DNA of 64,000 nt, taken from the NCBI GenBank assembly GCA_963803425.1, contig CAWDMA010000002.1:1-64000 (forward strand), given 5' to 3'. This stretch comes from DASPWW01 sp963803425 (GTDB taxonomy: Bacteria > Actinomycetota > Thermoleophilia > Solirubrobacterales > 70-9). A program made the position numbers and the translations under genes. Under the pieces are notes generated by a model. It was not told the DNA's origin. It saw nothing but the letters and a program-made list of their open reading frames with translations, and made no database searches. Below, in pieces: positions 26,841-35,549 of the stretch. Within the stretch, counting starts at the first letter, position 1, and every line of letters starts with the position of its first letter.

Positions 26841-28455
26841 GTACGAGGGCGTCCCGTTAACTGTGTAGGCGGCTTATGGTAAGTGTAACAGTGACTCCAG
26901 GTGTGTCAACAAGTGACGGTCAGTTTGTAGTGTCAGGGACGCGGTCACCGAAGTGGATTTTGAACGCGAGCAGCGCCGTCGTCCAGTTCCGGGTCCTTGT
27001 CCATTGCGGGACCGCGTTCTGCAGCGCGAGGTAGACGAGCTTGCGGGCGGCGTCCTCGTTGGGGAAGCTGCCCTTGGTCTTGATCGCCTTGCGCAGCTGT
27101 CGGTTGAGCGCCTCGATCGCGTTCGTTGTGTAGATCACGCGGCGGACCTCGTCGGGGAACGCGAGGAACGGGATCACGTGCTCCCACGCGTTCAGCCACG
27201 CTTGGGTGATGACCGGGAACCGCTGCCCCCACTTCTCATCGAACGCCTCGAGCTCGGCTTGGGCGTGGTCGGCATCGACGGCGGTGTAGATCGGTTTCAG
27301 GTCGCGGGCGACCTGCTCTCGCTCGCGGCGGGGCACGTACTTCAAGCTCGAGCGAATCAGGTGCACAATGCATGTTTGGACGGTCGTGCGCGGGAAGATC
27401 GCCTCGATCGCTTCCGGAAACCCAGTGAGGCCGTCGACACATGCGATCAGGATGTCGCGGACACCGCGCTGCTTGAGGTCGGTGAGGACCTGCATCCAGA
27501 ATTTGGCGCCCTCGGTCTCCTGGAACCACATCCCGAGCACGTCGCGGTCGCCGTCGAGGGTGACGCCGAGCGCGAGGTACAGCGCGCGGCGCTGGACCGT
27601 GCCGCCCTCGCGGACCTTGATCACCATGCAATCCAGGAACACGATCGGGTAGATGTCGTCAAGCGGCCGCTTGGCCCACTCGCGGACATCGTCCATCACC
27701 GCGTCCGTGACGCGCGAGATCAGGTCGCGGCCGACCTTCACGCCATAGATCTCCTCGAGATGCGCCTCGATATCCCGCGTCGAGAGGCCGCGGCTGTAGA
27801 GCGCGAGGATCTTCTCGTCGAACCCGACGAACCGCCGCTGGCGCTTGCGGACGATCTTCGGTTCAAAACTCCCGTCACGGTCTCGAGGCGCGTCGACGTG
27901 GACCGTCCCGTGCTCGGTGATCAGCGTCTTCGGGGTCGTGCCGTTCCGCTGGTTCCCAGCGCCGCCGGGCGGCTCGCAGTGCGGCTCGTAGCCGACGTGG
28001 TCGGTCAGCTCGACCTCCATCGCCCGCTCGACCAGCCGCTTGGTCAACTCGGCCAACAGTCCGCCGGGCCCAGCGATCTCCTCCTCACTGCTCGCGCCGG
28101 CGAGCAGCTCGTCAATCACCTCATCGCTGATCCGCCGATCGGACGGCATCCCGAGAGCTTGACGGACCCGGCGGCGACCAGCGGCACGATCAACGGCCTC
28201 ACCGACCAGCTCGCTCGCCAGCTGCGGGGGGTCCGTCGGCGGCACGCCGCGCCGCGGTTGCCCAGCGCCGATCTCCGCTCGCTCTACGAGCTCGCTGCGA
28301 TCGTCGCCGGGCAACCCCGGCGCGATCCCGAACCCCAAGCCCTCAAGCTCCGGGACCCGCTCCAACACGCGGCTGCTGCTCTTCTGAGTGGCCCTGCTTC
28401 TCGTGGTAGTAGGCATGAACGTCTCTTTCGTTCGTACCTACACAGTTCCTCGGAC
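26841..28455 (-). mobile_element. IS256-family element, copy 1
   Basis: Ends share AACTGTGTAGG (26859-26869 and complement at 28437-28447), each preceded outward by a GTACGAGG-like block, which I include in the element. The same ends occur in copy 2. I see no 8-9 bp target duplication, so the outermost bases are uncertain. Confidence 0.75.
26920..28416 (-). CDS. IS256-family transposase (copy 1)
   Basis: A 498-residue DDE transposase. The conserved N-terminal part reads LTDHVGYEPHCEPPGG and NQRNGTTPKTLITEHGTV. The catalytic acids are in IVFLDCMVIKVREGG, ILIACVDGLTGFPEAI and YTTNAIEALNRQLRKAIKTK. It resembles copy 2 closely over residues 80-498 but has a distinct N-terminal 70 residues. The frame is intact. 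The reading frame occupies almost the whole element. Confidence 0.95.
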   Translation of the reverse strand: MPTTTRSRATQKSSSRVLERVPELEGLGFGIAPGLPGDDRSELVERAEIGAGQPRRGVPPTDPPQLASELVGEAVDRAAGRRRVRQALGMPSDRRISDEVIDELLAGASSEEEIAGPGGLLAELTKRLVERAMEVELTDHVGYEPHCEPPGGAGNQRNGTTPKTLITEHGTVHVDAPRDRDGSFEPKIVRKRQRRFVGFDEKILALYSRGLSTRDIEAHLEEIYGVKVGRDLISRVTDAVMDDVREWAKRPLDDIYPIVFLDCMVIKVREGGTVQRRALYLALGVTLDGDRDVLGMWFQETEGAKFWMQVLTDLKQRGVRDILIACVDGLTGFPEAIEAIFPRTTVQTCIVHLIRSSLKYVPRREREQVARDLKPIYTAVDADHAQAELEAFDEKWGQRFPVITQAWLNAWEHVIPFLAFPDEVRRVIYTTNAIEALNRQLRKAIKTKGSFPNEDAARKLVYLALQNAVPQWTRTRNWTTALLAFKIHFGDRVPDTTN

Positions 28456-28687
28456 ATTCCCCAGGGTACGGGCTGCGGCTGGTTGGCGATAAGCGTCGTG
28501 ATGAGAACCGGCTCGGTTCGCGGTTCAGTGGGCTGTGAGCAGGGTGACTCCTTCGAACGGGTGTTCGTGTATAGTGGGTGGAGCCTGGGCATCAATTTCT
28601 TCGCTCTGGCCACTGGCGTCGACACCGGCGCGTGATCTCGAAGGGGTTCGCCCCTTTCGGGCGTTTCTAATCGATTGGATGTGTCGT
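28456..28687. other. Leader region of the DUF892 gene
   Basis: An AT-richer stretch than its surroundings near 28560-28600 (GTGTTCGTGTATAGTGGGTGG), which could hold a promoter. No gene is seen. The start codon at 28688 lacks a strong ribosome binding site. Confidence 0.3.
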
Positions 28688-29710
28688 ATGAAGGCTTCTG
28701 AACAGAAGGTTGTGCAGTACCTAGGCGAGGCGCGTGCGAGTGAGAGCGCCCTCGTTCGGGTGTTGCAGTCTCAGATCGCTATGACCCCTCGCGGGTCCTA
28801 TCGCTCCGGCCTGGAGACGCACCTCCGCGAGACGCGTGAGCATCGCGTGCGCGTAACTGAACGCCTGAAGGCGCTGGATCAGGGTTCGAATCCATTGATG
28901 GTCGTCGTCGGTTTTTGGGAGAACGTGATCGGGCAGACCGTCGCCCTTTCCAAGACGCCGTTCGATCTGATCCGCGGTTCCGGTGGCGAGGAGAAGGTGC
29001 TCAAGAACGCCAAGGACGCGTGCGCCACCGAGGCCCTCGAGATCGCGACCTACACGGCGCTCGAGCGGCTCGCGCGCACTGTCGGTGATGAGGAGACGGC
29101 CAAGCTGGCGAGGTCGATCCTGGCTGATGAGGAGAAAATGCTCCAGCGGATCTTGCGCGAGATCCCGAAGCTGACCGACGCCGTCGTCCGCGCCGATGTG
29201 AACGGCCAGCCCTCCTACGACATCACCACCACGGGCGCGGCCGAAGCGGTCCGCGAGGTCGGATCGGCGACCGAGAAGGCAGCGCGCAAGACGAACGCCG
29301 CCGCCAAGCGGACCGCGCGTCAGGCCCGCAAGGTTCCCGGCGTCGCGCAGCTCGAGGGTCAAGTCAAGGGCGCTGTCGCCTCCGAAGGTGATTTGGCGAT
29401 CGCGCACTATGACGATCTGACGTCCGAGGAGATCACCGACAAGCTGAGCGATCTCTCCCAAATCGACCTCGCGAAGATCGACTCCTACGAGCGCAGGCAC
29501 CAGCACCGCACCACGGTGCTTGGTCGCATCACCTCGTTGCGCGGCGATGAGCCGTGGCCTGGCTATGACGAGCTGACGGCCGCGGAGGTGCAGAGCGTGC
29601 TCTCCGAAGGTGACGACGCGCGGGCCAAGCAGGTGCGCTCCTACGAGCGGTCCCATAAGAACCGCAGCGGCGTGCTCAGGGCTACCGAGCACGAGCACAG
29701 CAACGCCTAG
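28688..29710 (+). CDS. DUF892 (YciE/YciF-type) ferritin-like protein with C-terminal repeats
   Basis: A 340-residue protein. The first 165 residues form a ferritin-like helical bundle typical of DUF892: KVVQYLGEARASESALVRVL, HLRETREHRVRVTERLKAL, ATEALEIATYTALERLARTV, LARSILADEEKMLQRILREI, with Glu and His in metal-binding positions. An Ala/Lys/Arg-rich linker follows (AARKTNAAAKRTARQARKVP). Two related C-terminal segments are YDDLTSEEITDKLSDLSQID and YDELTAAEVQSVLSEGDDAR, each followed by a YERRH or YERSH motif. They resemble short C-terminal modules seen in other actinobacterial stress proteins. A role in stress or desiccation is likely from the family but unproven. Confidence 0.85.
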   Translation: MKASEQKVVQYLGEARASESALVRVLQSQIAMTPRGSYRSGLETHLRETREHRVRVTERLKALDQGSNPLMVVVGFWENVIGQTVALSKTPFDLIRGSGGEEKVLKNAKDACATEALEIATYTALERLARTVGDEETAKLARSILADEEKMLQRILREIPKLTDAVVRADVNGQPSYDITTTGAAEAVREVGSATEKAARKTNAAAKRTARQARKVPGVAQLEGQVKGAVASEGDLAIAHYDDLTSEEITDKLSDLSQIDLAKIDSYERRHQHRTTVLGRITSLRGDEPWPGYDELTAAEVQSVLSEGDDARAKQVRSYERSHKNRSGVLRATEHEHSNA

Positions 29711-29927
29711 AACCATCCATCGATCGGCTGCGGGGTCAGGTGGGGCCCCCGCAGCCACTATCTCCCCACCGAGACTTCTGGAAGCCTCGGGCTCGACGCC
29801 CGTCAGCGCGCCGGGCTCCTCGAGGTCCTACTTGCCAACGAACTCTCGTCCCGTCGGGGTAACCCCCAAGATAAGCCGAAAAGGTGCAATCGGCGGGTTT
29901 CAAGCCCCGCGAACACGTCTCTGGTTC

Positions 29928-30104
29928 TCAGCGCTGCTTGCAGCGCTTCAAGCACGCAGAACAGTACGCCCTGCGGTCCAGCTCGTCGTGCCCGAGCGGC
30001 GATTTCTCCAGCACGAGCCGGCGCCAGCAAACCGGTCAGAGCGGGAACGAGTGCTCGACCTCGGTGCCACAATCAGCGCATTCATTGAGCGAGACAGCCG
30101 ACAT
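29928..30104 (-). pseudogene. Small zinc-ribbon protein interrupted by TGA
   Basis: The ATG at 30104 opens MSAVSLNECADCGTEVEHSF, then PL and a TGA at 30036-30038. The same frame resumes PVCWRRLVLEKSPLGHDELD, RRAYCSACLKRCKQR and stops at 29928. The Cys pairs CADC and CSAC on either side of the stop suggest a single zinc-ribbon protein of 58 residues. The stop is probably a mutation or a read error. Confidence 0.35.
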
Positions 30105-30242
30105 CCGGCCGCACCGCGAGCGCCGCGAGGACTGGACCGACCTCCACCCCCACTTCCGTCGTAATGTCAATTATTGGACGGAGAGTTATCGCGAGCGACT
30201 GCGAGGGAAATGCCGCACCTCGCACGTGAATAGCTTGTGGCT

Positions 30243-30602
30243 TCAGGGCAGAGGCCGCGGGCTCATGTAGCTCGAGACGTTCAGCTCGCGGGCGAGCTGT
30301 CGTTCGGTGACGGCGAGTGCGCCGAGGGTCACGTCCAGCTCGTCGGCGACCTGCTGGGCGGTGATCGCTCGTCCGTCGCCGAGGAGGCCGTTGACCCGAG
30401 CCACGGCGATGACCGCTCCGGCGGCCCAGGCCTCCGGCCTGCCGTGACGGACGAGCCCGAGGCGGGCGGCGTCGGCGAGAAGTTGCCAGGCGGATCGGCC
30501 GTAGGCACTGCCGACGCGGCGCGAGCACCACGAGGCGGCCAGTGCGGCGGCGCGCTCGCCCGGCCCGCGGTGGTTGTTCAGCGAAGGCGGCCGCGTGCTC
30601 AC
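30243..30602 (-). CDS. Small protein resembling DUF6398 (cyclin-fold/HTH)
   Basis: A 119-residue protein with a helical N-terminal part and GRPEAWAAGAVIAVARVNGL followed by ITAQQVADELDVTLGALAVT. The combination of a W-A-A-G-x-x-x-A-x-x-R-V-N helix and a following HTH-like segment recalls DUF6398 and TFIIB-type cyclin folds that recognise or regulate DNA. The family assignment is tentative. It is divergent from the SRPBCC gene at 30911. Confidence 0.5.
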   Translation of the reverse strand: MSTRPPSLNNHRGPGERAAALAASWCSRRVGSAYGRSAWQLLADAARLGLVRHGRPEAWAAGAVIAVARVNGLLGDGRAITAQQVADELDVTLGALAVTERQLARELNVSSYMSPRPLP

Positions 30603-30910
30603 AGCGCGAATATAGGCCAGGCCGTTAGGCCAGCGGGCCTACCGCGTCTGTCGGCAGGTGTCCGTAAGAGCCGTCGAAAAGTGCCCGATTTGCAGCTGCA
30701 GCGCGGCAGTCGGGACATGTCGTGGCCGCTGACGACCGCAACCGAAGGCGCTTGATCGCCGACAGCACGACCCGGCAGTCGAGCGCGCACCACTGCGGTG
30801 CAAACACCGGCTGCCGCCGGCACGTCGGTGTAGAGGCCGGTCCTTGCCGCCCGCTTCACCTGACGTGTCGGGCAAGTGGTTCGGCGCGCTGCTGGGTAGG
30901 GTCTGACGTC

Positions 30911-31516
30911 GTGTTGGTCGACGAGTTCCTGCCGGAGTTCGATGTCTCCGATCAGATCGAGACGGTCGTCGCGGCGGACGTCGCGACCACGTGGTGCACG
31001 CTGATCGAGGCGGACCTGATCGACGTCGGGAAGCGACGCCCGCTGGTGGCGGTGCTCGGGGCGGTCCGGATCCTGCCCGAGATCGTCTGGCAGCTGCTGC
31101 ACGGGGAGCGTCCGAGGGGGGCACCTGACCGGCTGACGCTGCTGGATACGACCAAGCTTCCGATGAGCGGCGGCGGATGGGTGCTGCTCGGCGAGCGCCC
31201 CGAGGAGGAGATCGCGCTCGGCCTGGTGGGGAAGTTCTGGCGGCCGGTGATTGAGTACGCGCAAGTGGACGCGGCGACGTTCAAGGAGTTCGCCGACCCG
31301 GGGTTCGCCAAGACCGTCTATGCGCTCGGGACACGCTCGATGGAGGACGGCAAGACGCTGCTGTGGGCGATCATGCGCACTGCGACCACCGACGAGCCCG
31401 CCCGCACCTGGTTTCGCCGCTACTGGACCTTTGGGGTCGGCTACGGCGCACACGTGCTCGTTCACGGACTGCTCGACGTCGTGCGCGAGGACGCAGAGCG
31501 TCGGCAGGGAACCTGA
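30911..31516 (+). CDS. SRPBCC-fold protein
   Basis: A 201-residue protein in the START/Bet v1-like fold: the first strand and helix (VSDQIETVVAADVATTWCTL), then LGLVGKFWRPVIEYAQVDAA, TFKEFADPGFAKTVYALGTR and a C-terminal helix with RTWFRRYWTFGVGYGAHVLV. These proteins bind hydrophobic ligands; the ligand is unknown. The GTG at 30911 is chosen because the upstream part of the open frame has no protein character; the ribosome binding site is weak (AGGGTCTGAC). Confidence 0.7.
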   Translation: MLVDEFLPEFDVSDQIETVVAADVATTWCTLIEADLIDVGKRRPLVAVLGAVRILPEIVWQLLHGERPRGAPDRLTLLDTTKLPMSGGGWVLLGERPEEEIALGLVGKFWRPVIEYAQVDAATFKEFADPGFAKTVYALGTRSMEDGKTLLWAIMRTATTDEPARTWFRRYWTFGVGYGAHVLVHGLLDVVREDAERRQGT

Positions 31517-31750
31517 CCGGCGCCCACTGCCCCCGCATGCCCAGACCGCGGCGGCGAACGTACGAGCTCGCCGAGCAAGGCACCGCTGGCGATGCGGACG
31601 CGCACTGGTCAGCGGAACAGGGGCTGACGCAGCCGTCCCAGTAGCCGCACGAACGCTACGCGCTTCTACGGACTGTGACGCGAGGAGATCCCGATGCGCG
31701 GGGAGGCGAGCGCCGTAGCGTGGAAGCGAATCCGCCAGGGTAGAGAGGGG
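31517..31750. other. Flank left of the IS21-like element, no gene seen
   Basis: Some 230 bases of GC-rich sequence with no recognisable gene. It does not continue the ISL3 transposase that the IS21-like element cuts on the other side. Confidence 0.4.
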
Positions 31751-31815
31751 TGTCAACGATCACGAGAAATCCCCAGTTGCGATCACGGGAATTCCCCACC
31801 TTGAACGGGGGCGTG

Positions 31816-32325
31816 TCAGGTCGTGGCGCCGGCGAGCTGGTGCACGTTGGCGTTCCGTGCTTGGTCCGCGCTCCAGCCGGCGGCGCAGAGCGTCTGGGTG
31901 AGCTGTTGGGAGAGCTCGCCGACGTCGAACGCGAGCTGACGGCGCTCCTCGGACGTTGACTGGTACTGGCAGAAGCCGCCGTGGATCTGCCAGTGTGCCT
32001 GCTTGAGAGCCTCGAGCACGTGGCTGGTGGCGGTGGGCCCACCGTCCCGGGTGAGCGCGGCGATCGGGCTTTGGCCGATCGCTGCCGCCGCGGTGTTGTC
32101 GTTGGTGGGGTCGAACGCGTCCGGGGCGAGTCCTGACCACAGCCGCTCGTTTGCCTGTTGTAGGCGGTGGTGGGCGTCGTTGAGCCGCTTGACGATCTCG
32201 ATGTCGCGGTCGAACAGCGCGGAGAGCTGGGCGGCGAGCTGACGCGCGTGGACGGGCACGGCGCGGTCATCGGTGCCGGCCGGCGCGTGGCGGCTCGTTG
32301 CGGCGGTGGCGTTGGTGGCGCTCAT
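31816..32325 (-). CDS. Accessory protein downstream of istB
   Basis: A 169-residue protein overlapping the istB stop by four bases (ATGA). It is helical, with VHARQLAAQLSALFDRDIEI, KRLNDAHHRLQQANERLWSG and LKQAHWQIHGGFCQYQSTSE, then DVGELSQQLTQTLCAAGWSA. No known domain is recognised. Ordinary IS21 elements have only istA and istB, so this is an added gene; coupling to istB suggests it acts with the transposition proteins or regulates them. Confidence 0.65.
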   Translation of the reverse strand: MSATNATAATSRHAPAGTDDRAVPVHARQLAAQLSALFDRDIEIVKRLNDAHHRLQQANERLWSGLAPDAFDPTNDNTAAAAIGQSPIAALTRDGGPTATSHVLEALKQAHWQIHGGFCQYQSTSEERRQLAFDVGELSQQLTQTLCAAGWSADQARNANVHQLAGATT

Positions 32326-33116
32326 GGCTTGCTCTCCGGCTCGGCCGCGATCGCCTGGCGCAGCTGTTGCAGGCGGGCGCGGTGGCTGCGCATGCGGTAG
32401 CTGTCCCCGTCGATCTGAAGCACGGTCGCGTGGTGCAACAGGCGGTCGAGGATCGCGGCGGCGACGGTGGTGTCTTCGAAGATCTCGCCCCAGCTGGCGA
32501 TCCCACGGTTGGTGGTCAGGATCACGCTGCCGTGCTGGTAGCGGCGGCTGATCACCTGGAAGAGGTGGGAGGCGGCTTCGCCGGGCATCGGCAGGTAGCC
32601 GAGCTCGTCGATCACAAGGACGGCTGGGCCGTTCCAGAAGCGCATCGTGGTCTGCCAGCGGCCCTCGAGCGCGGCGCGAGCTGTGCGGGCGACGAGGTCG
32701 GCGGCGGTTGTGTAGTAGACGCGGTAGCCGGCGTGGACTGCTTTGAGCCCGAGTGCTGTAGCGAGCATCGTCTTCCCCACACCGGGCGGACCGACCAGCA
32801 GCACGTTGGCCTTCTCCTCAATGAACCGCAGCGTCGCGAGCTCCTCGATGAGCCGTCGGTCCAGCGACGGTTGCGCGTCGTAGTCGAACTGCTCGAGCGT
32901 CTTGTGCTGGGGGAAGCTCGCGAACCGCAGGCGTCCGTCGAGCCGGCGCTGCTCGCTCGCTTGTACCTCGGTGCTGAGGAGGTCGTGCAGGAACTGGGTG
33001 TATGACGGCTTGTTCTGCTGGGCGGCCTGCAATGCGGCCGCGAGCTGCTCGGCGACCGCTGAGAGCTTGAGGTAGGCGAGGTGCTCGCGCAGCTGCTGGT
33101 AGGCGTGGTCGGTCAT
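32322..33116 (-). CDS. istB: IS21-type helper ATPase IstB
   Basis: A 264-residue DnaC-like AAA+ ATPase. The N-terminal helical domain (YQQLREHLAYLKLSAVAEQL) contacts the transposase. Walker A is VGPPGVGKTMLATALG, Walker B is VLVIDELGYLPM, followed by QHGSVILTTNRGIASWGEIF (sensor I) and LLHHATVLQIDGDSYRMR. It selects and shapes target DNA for IstA. The start overlaps the preceding short ORF (ATGA). Confidence 0.95.
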   Translation of the reverse strand: MTDHAYQQLREHLAYLKLSAVAEQLAAALQAAQQNKPSYTQFLHDLLSTEVQASEQRRLDGRLRFASFPQHKTLEQFDYDAQPSLDRRLIEELATLRFIEEKANVLLVGPPGVGKTMLATALGLKAVHAGYRVYYTTAADLVARTARAALEGRWQTTMRFWNGPAVLVIDELGYLPMPGEAASHLFQVISRRYQHGSVILTTNRGIASWGEIFEDTTVAAAILDRLLHHATVLQIDGDSYRMRSHRARLQQLRQAIAAEPESKP

Positions 33117-33362
33117 CGTGGGTCGTCTCCTTCTGGTTGTGGAGTGGTTGTTCGCTGGGCGTGCTCGGCCGCGGCGAGCAGCTCGAAGGCGAGCTGGCGT
33201 GCCTGCTCGGGCGTGAGCGTGACCGCGACCGGGCGGCGGCTGTCAGGTCCGGGCCCGTCGACGAGCACGAGGGTCACCTCTTGTGCCCAGGAGCCGTCGG
33301 GCAGCCGGGTGCCCCTGCTCGGGGTCGATCACGACGGTGTAGGCGTGCAGGTACTCGGTCAT
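33113..33362 (-). pseudogene. Short gene between istA and istB, with one frameshift
   Basis: The ATG at 33362 overlaps the istA stop and opens MTEYLHAYTVVIDPEQG. One base must be changed there to continue LPDGSWAQEVTLVLVDGPGP, then PVAVTLTPEQARQLAFELLA and AEHAQRTTTPQPEGDDPR, ending in a TGA that overlaps the istB start. The overlap at both ends shows it belongs to the operon. About 82 residues; no family recognised. Confidence 0.55.
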
Positions 33363-34642
33363 CGCCCGGCCACCTTGGCGATCCGCGCGTACTGCTCCAG
33401 ATCGACGACCACGCCGTCCGCCTGCTCGCCGCGGAGCCTGGCGGCCTCTGCTCGGGCTCGCTCGCCGGGCGGCCGGTTCGGTTTGCGCGGACAGCGGCCC
33501 TTGGTGGTGAACTGCTCGAGCACCGCCCGCTCGAGCGCGCGAGCGTGCTCCTCGGTGCGGATCGTCTGCCCGGCGCCCGACAGCGCGCGGCGGTGCCGGG
33601 CGATCCGGTGACCCGCCAGCGTGTAGATCTCTAGGTGCAGCTCACCGAGCCGGGCGCGGACCTCGACCGTGGCGGCGGCGTGCCCGGGCGGCACGCTGTA
33701 GCGGTTGGTCTCGAACTCGACCAACGCGTCGCGCGAGACCACCCGCGCTTCCCGGTGGCAGGCCGGGAACGGCAGCTCCGGCAGCGACATCAGCGACTCA
33801 GCGGCGGCCAGTTCTGAGACGGTGCTCTTGCCGCGGCGGCGGCGGTCGGACACCGCCTGACACCACCGATCCAGATCGGCCTGCGCCTGCGCCGACGAGG
33901 ACACCGGCGCCGAGCGCCACCACGACTGGGTCAGATAGTCGATCGCCTTCTCCACGACCCCCTTGCGCTGCGGACGCTTCGGCGGGCACACCGCGACCTG
34001 AACGCCGTAGTGCTTGGCCATCGCCGCTGCCTCGGGCCGCAACCGGTCGCTGTCGGGGTAGACGAACGTTGCCATCCGATCGGTCCGCCACGAACGCGCG
34101 GTGCCGCCCAACCGGCGCAGCACCCCGTCCAGCGCCTCCGCCAGGTGCGGAAAGCTCTCACCCTCCGAGAAGCAGCCGCGCAGCTTCCCCGAGTGCGACA
34201 GCGCCCCGACCAGCACGTACGCCTTCACGCCCCACGGCGTCTCAGTCAGCTCAAGCCAATCAAGCTGCAGCTCCTCGCCCGGCTTGTGCTCGAGCCCGAC
34301 CGTGAGCTTCACCCCACCGGCGTTGCAGCACTCGCACACCGGCCGCAGCCCCAGCTCGCGGATCTCGCGCACCAGCGTCGGATAGGACCGATCGAACCCC
34401 AGCCCCCGCAGCTCGTCATAGAGCGTCGTCGCCAGCACGTGCGCGTCGTCGTCGAACCGCGCCTTCAGATACGGCCGGAACGGCTCAAGACAGCGCGGCG
34501 CCAGCGCCCGCGACGGCGCCTTCCCCGCGAGATACTTCGCGATCGTCTTGCGATCCCGCCCCGTGTGCCGGGCGATCGCCGAGACCGACCAGCCCCGGCG
34601 AGCGAGCGCGTGAATCTCCACATCATCCTCCTGGGTCAACAT
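33359..34642 (-). CDS. istA: IS21-family transposase IstA
   Basis: A 427-residue transposase. An N-terminal HTH (RGWSVSAIARHTGRDRKTIA) is followed by the rve catalytic core with acids in GEELQLDWLELTETPWG, RSWRTDRMATFVYP and RKGVVEKAIDYLTQSWW, and a C-terminal beta domain (VEFETNRYSVPPGHAAATVE). Frame intact. The start at 34642 matches the family N-terminus (MLTQEDDVEIHALARRG). Confidence 0.95.
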   Translation of the reverse strand: MLTQEDDVEIHALARRGWSVSAIARHTGRDRKTIAKYLAGKAPSRALAPRCLEPFRPYLKARFDDDAHVLATTLYDELRGLGFDRSYPTLVREIRELGLRPVCECCNAGGVKLTVGLEHKPGEELQLDWLELTETPWGVKAYVLVGALSHSGKLRGCFSEGESFPHLAEALDGVLRRLGGTARSWRTDRMATFVYPDSDRLRPEAAAMAKHYGVQVAVCPPKRPQRKGVVEKAIDYLTQSWWRSAPVSSSAQAQADLDRWCQAVSDRRRRGKSTVSELAAAESLMSLPELPFPACHREARVVSRDALVEFETNRYSVPPGHAAATVEVRARLGELHLEIYTLAGHRIARHRRALSGAGQTIRTEEHARALERAVLEQFTTKGRCPRKPNRPPGERARAEAARLRGEQADGVVVDLEQYARIAKVAGR

Positions 34643-34715
34643 CCCCCACGGGCCTCCTCGTAGTCGACGGCGTGAACACCGCGACGATCGAGGGGGCCCC
34701 CGACAGAACCGCGCA

Positions 34716-34777
34716 CGCGCGCGGGGATCGACTCCGGCTCGGCCCTCGGGCCTCGCCTCCGTCGAACCCCGCGCGCG
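34716..34777. repeat. 16-bp inverted repeat upstream of istA
   Basis: CGCGCGCGGGGATCGA (34716-34731) faces TCGAACCCCGCGCGCG (34762-34777); the arms match except for one position. It lies between istA and the right end of the IS21-like element. It may be an operator or part of the transposase binding region. Confidence 0.5.
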
Positions 34778-34846
34778 GTCCCTACGCGCTACCGCCCTGG
34801 GGAATTCTCGTGATCAGATATGAGGAGAAAACCGTGATCGCGGACA

Positions 34847-35549
34847 GAACTGCTCGTCGGTCTCGGCGACCGCCTTCACAGCGTTCTCGTAGCCGGCCGA
34901 CATATCGATCGAGATCGCCTTGATCGTGTGGCGCCGGTCTCCGAGCAGCTCGAAGAAAGCCTTGCAACGTCTTGGCGTCGCGGCCTGGTTTGGCCCACAC
35001 GATCCGTCCGCTGTCGTGGTCGGCGACACAGGTGAGGTAGCGCTGCCCGCGCCTGTAGCTGATCTCGTCCACGCCGATCAGGACGAGCCCGTAGAAGCGA
35101 GCCTCGCTGTGCTGGTCGGCGACGACGCGGGTGATGATGTCGCCGACCGAGTCCCACGCGATCCGCATCAGTCTGCGGATCGGCGTCTTGGCCATCTGCT
35201 GCGCGAGGAACGCAACGACGTCCTCGAAGTCCCCGGGTGTACGGCGAGCCGGGCCGGGCCCAGCGGACCGCTTCGTAGCGCACGCCGCAGTCCGGGCAGC
35301 GCAGCCGGCGGAGCTCGCACTCCAGCATGCAGCGGTTGACGCCGAGATCGAGGTGCCGCCACCGCTTGGTGCGGTAATCGGCGATCTCCAGGTGCCGGCC
35401 GGTCTGCCCGCACTCCGAGCACACCCCGGCGCCGGCGCTTGGGCAGCCTGAGCGTGACGACCACGGCCCTTCTGGTCGAAGCTGACATCGATCACGGACG
35501 CCAACCCGTCGAGGCGGAGCATCCGCTTGAATGCGGTGACGACGCGCAT
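34847..35549 (-). pseudogene. ISL3-family transposase, frameshifted and cut by the IS21-like element
   Basis: From the ATG at 35549 (GAAGGAGG upstream): MRVVTAFKRMLRLDGLASVI, then in other frames VVTLRLPKRRRR, CSECGQTGRHLEIADYRTKR (the ISL3 zinc finger, with CPDCGVRY), DFEDVVAFLAQQMAKTPIRR, LIGVDEISYRRGQRYLTCVA (catalytic Asp) and ISIDMSAGYENAVKAV. It ends at AETDEQF where the IS21-like element begins. At least three frameshifts are needed. The C-terminal half is missing and does not reappear on the other side of the inserted element, so a deletion followed or accompanied the insertion. Confidence 0.85.

Larger units (their letters stand above)
31751..34846 (-). mobile_element. IS21-like element with two extra genes
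   Basis: Ends read TGTCAACGATCACG (31751 onward) and, on the minus strand, TGTCCGCGATCACG (ending at 34846). Inside each end the motif GATCACGRGAAWTCCCCA recurs: twice on the left (about 31758 and 31774) and once well conserved on the right (about 34800-34816), with a diverged outer copy. Multiple terminal repeats are typical of IS21. Gene order from the right is istA, a short ORF, istB and a 169-residue accessory gene, all on the minus strand with overlapping ends. It interrupts an ISL3 transposase. Confidence 0.82.

Noticed and set aside
26841..28455. Target duplications for the IS256 copies
   Set aside because: Flanks of neither copy match each other over 8-9 bp; the similar flanking blocks are shared between copies, so they belong to the element.
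26953..28635. 560-residue open frame opposite IS256 copy 1
   Set aside because: It is the antisense of a clear transposase; a similar antisense frame is found in copy 2.
29928..30104. TGA inside the zinc-ribbon frame as a selenocysteine codon
   Set aside because: No SECIS-like hairpin is evident after the TGA and no selenoprotein family fits; a stop mutation or read error is simpler.
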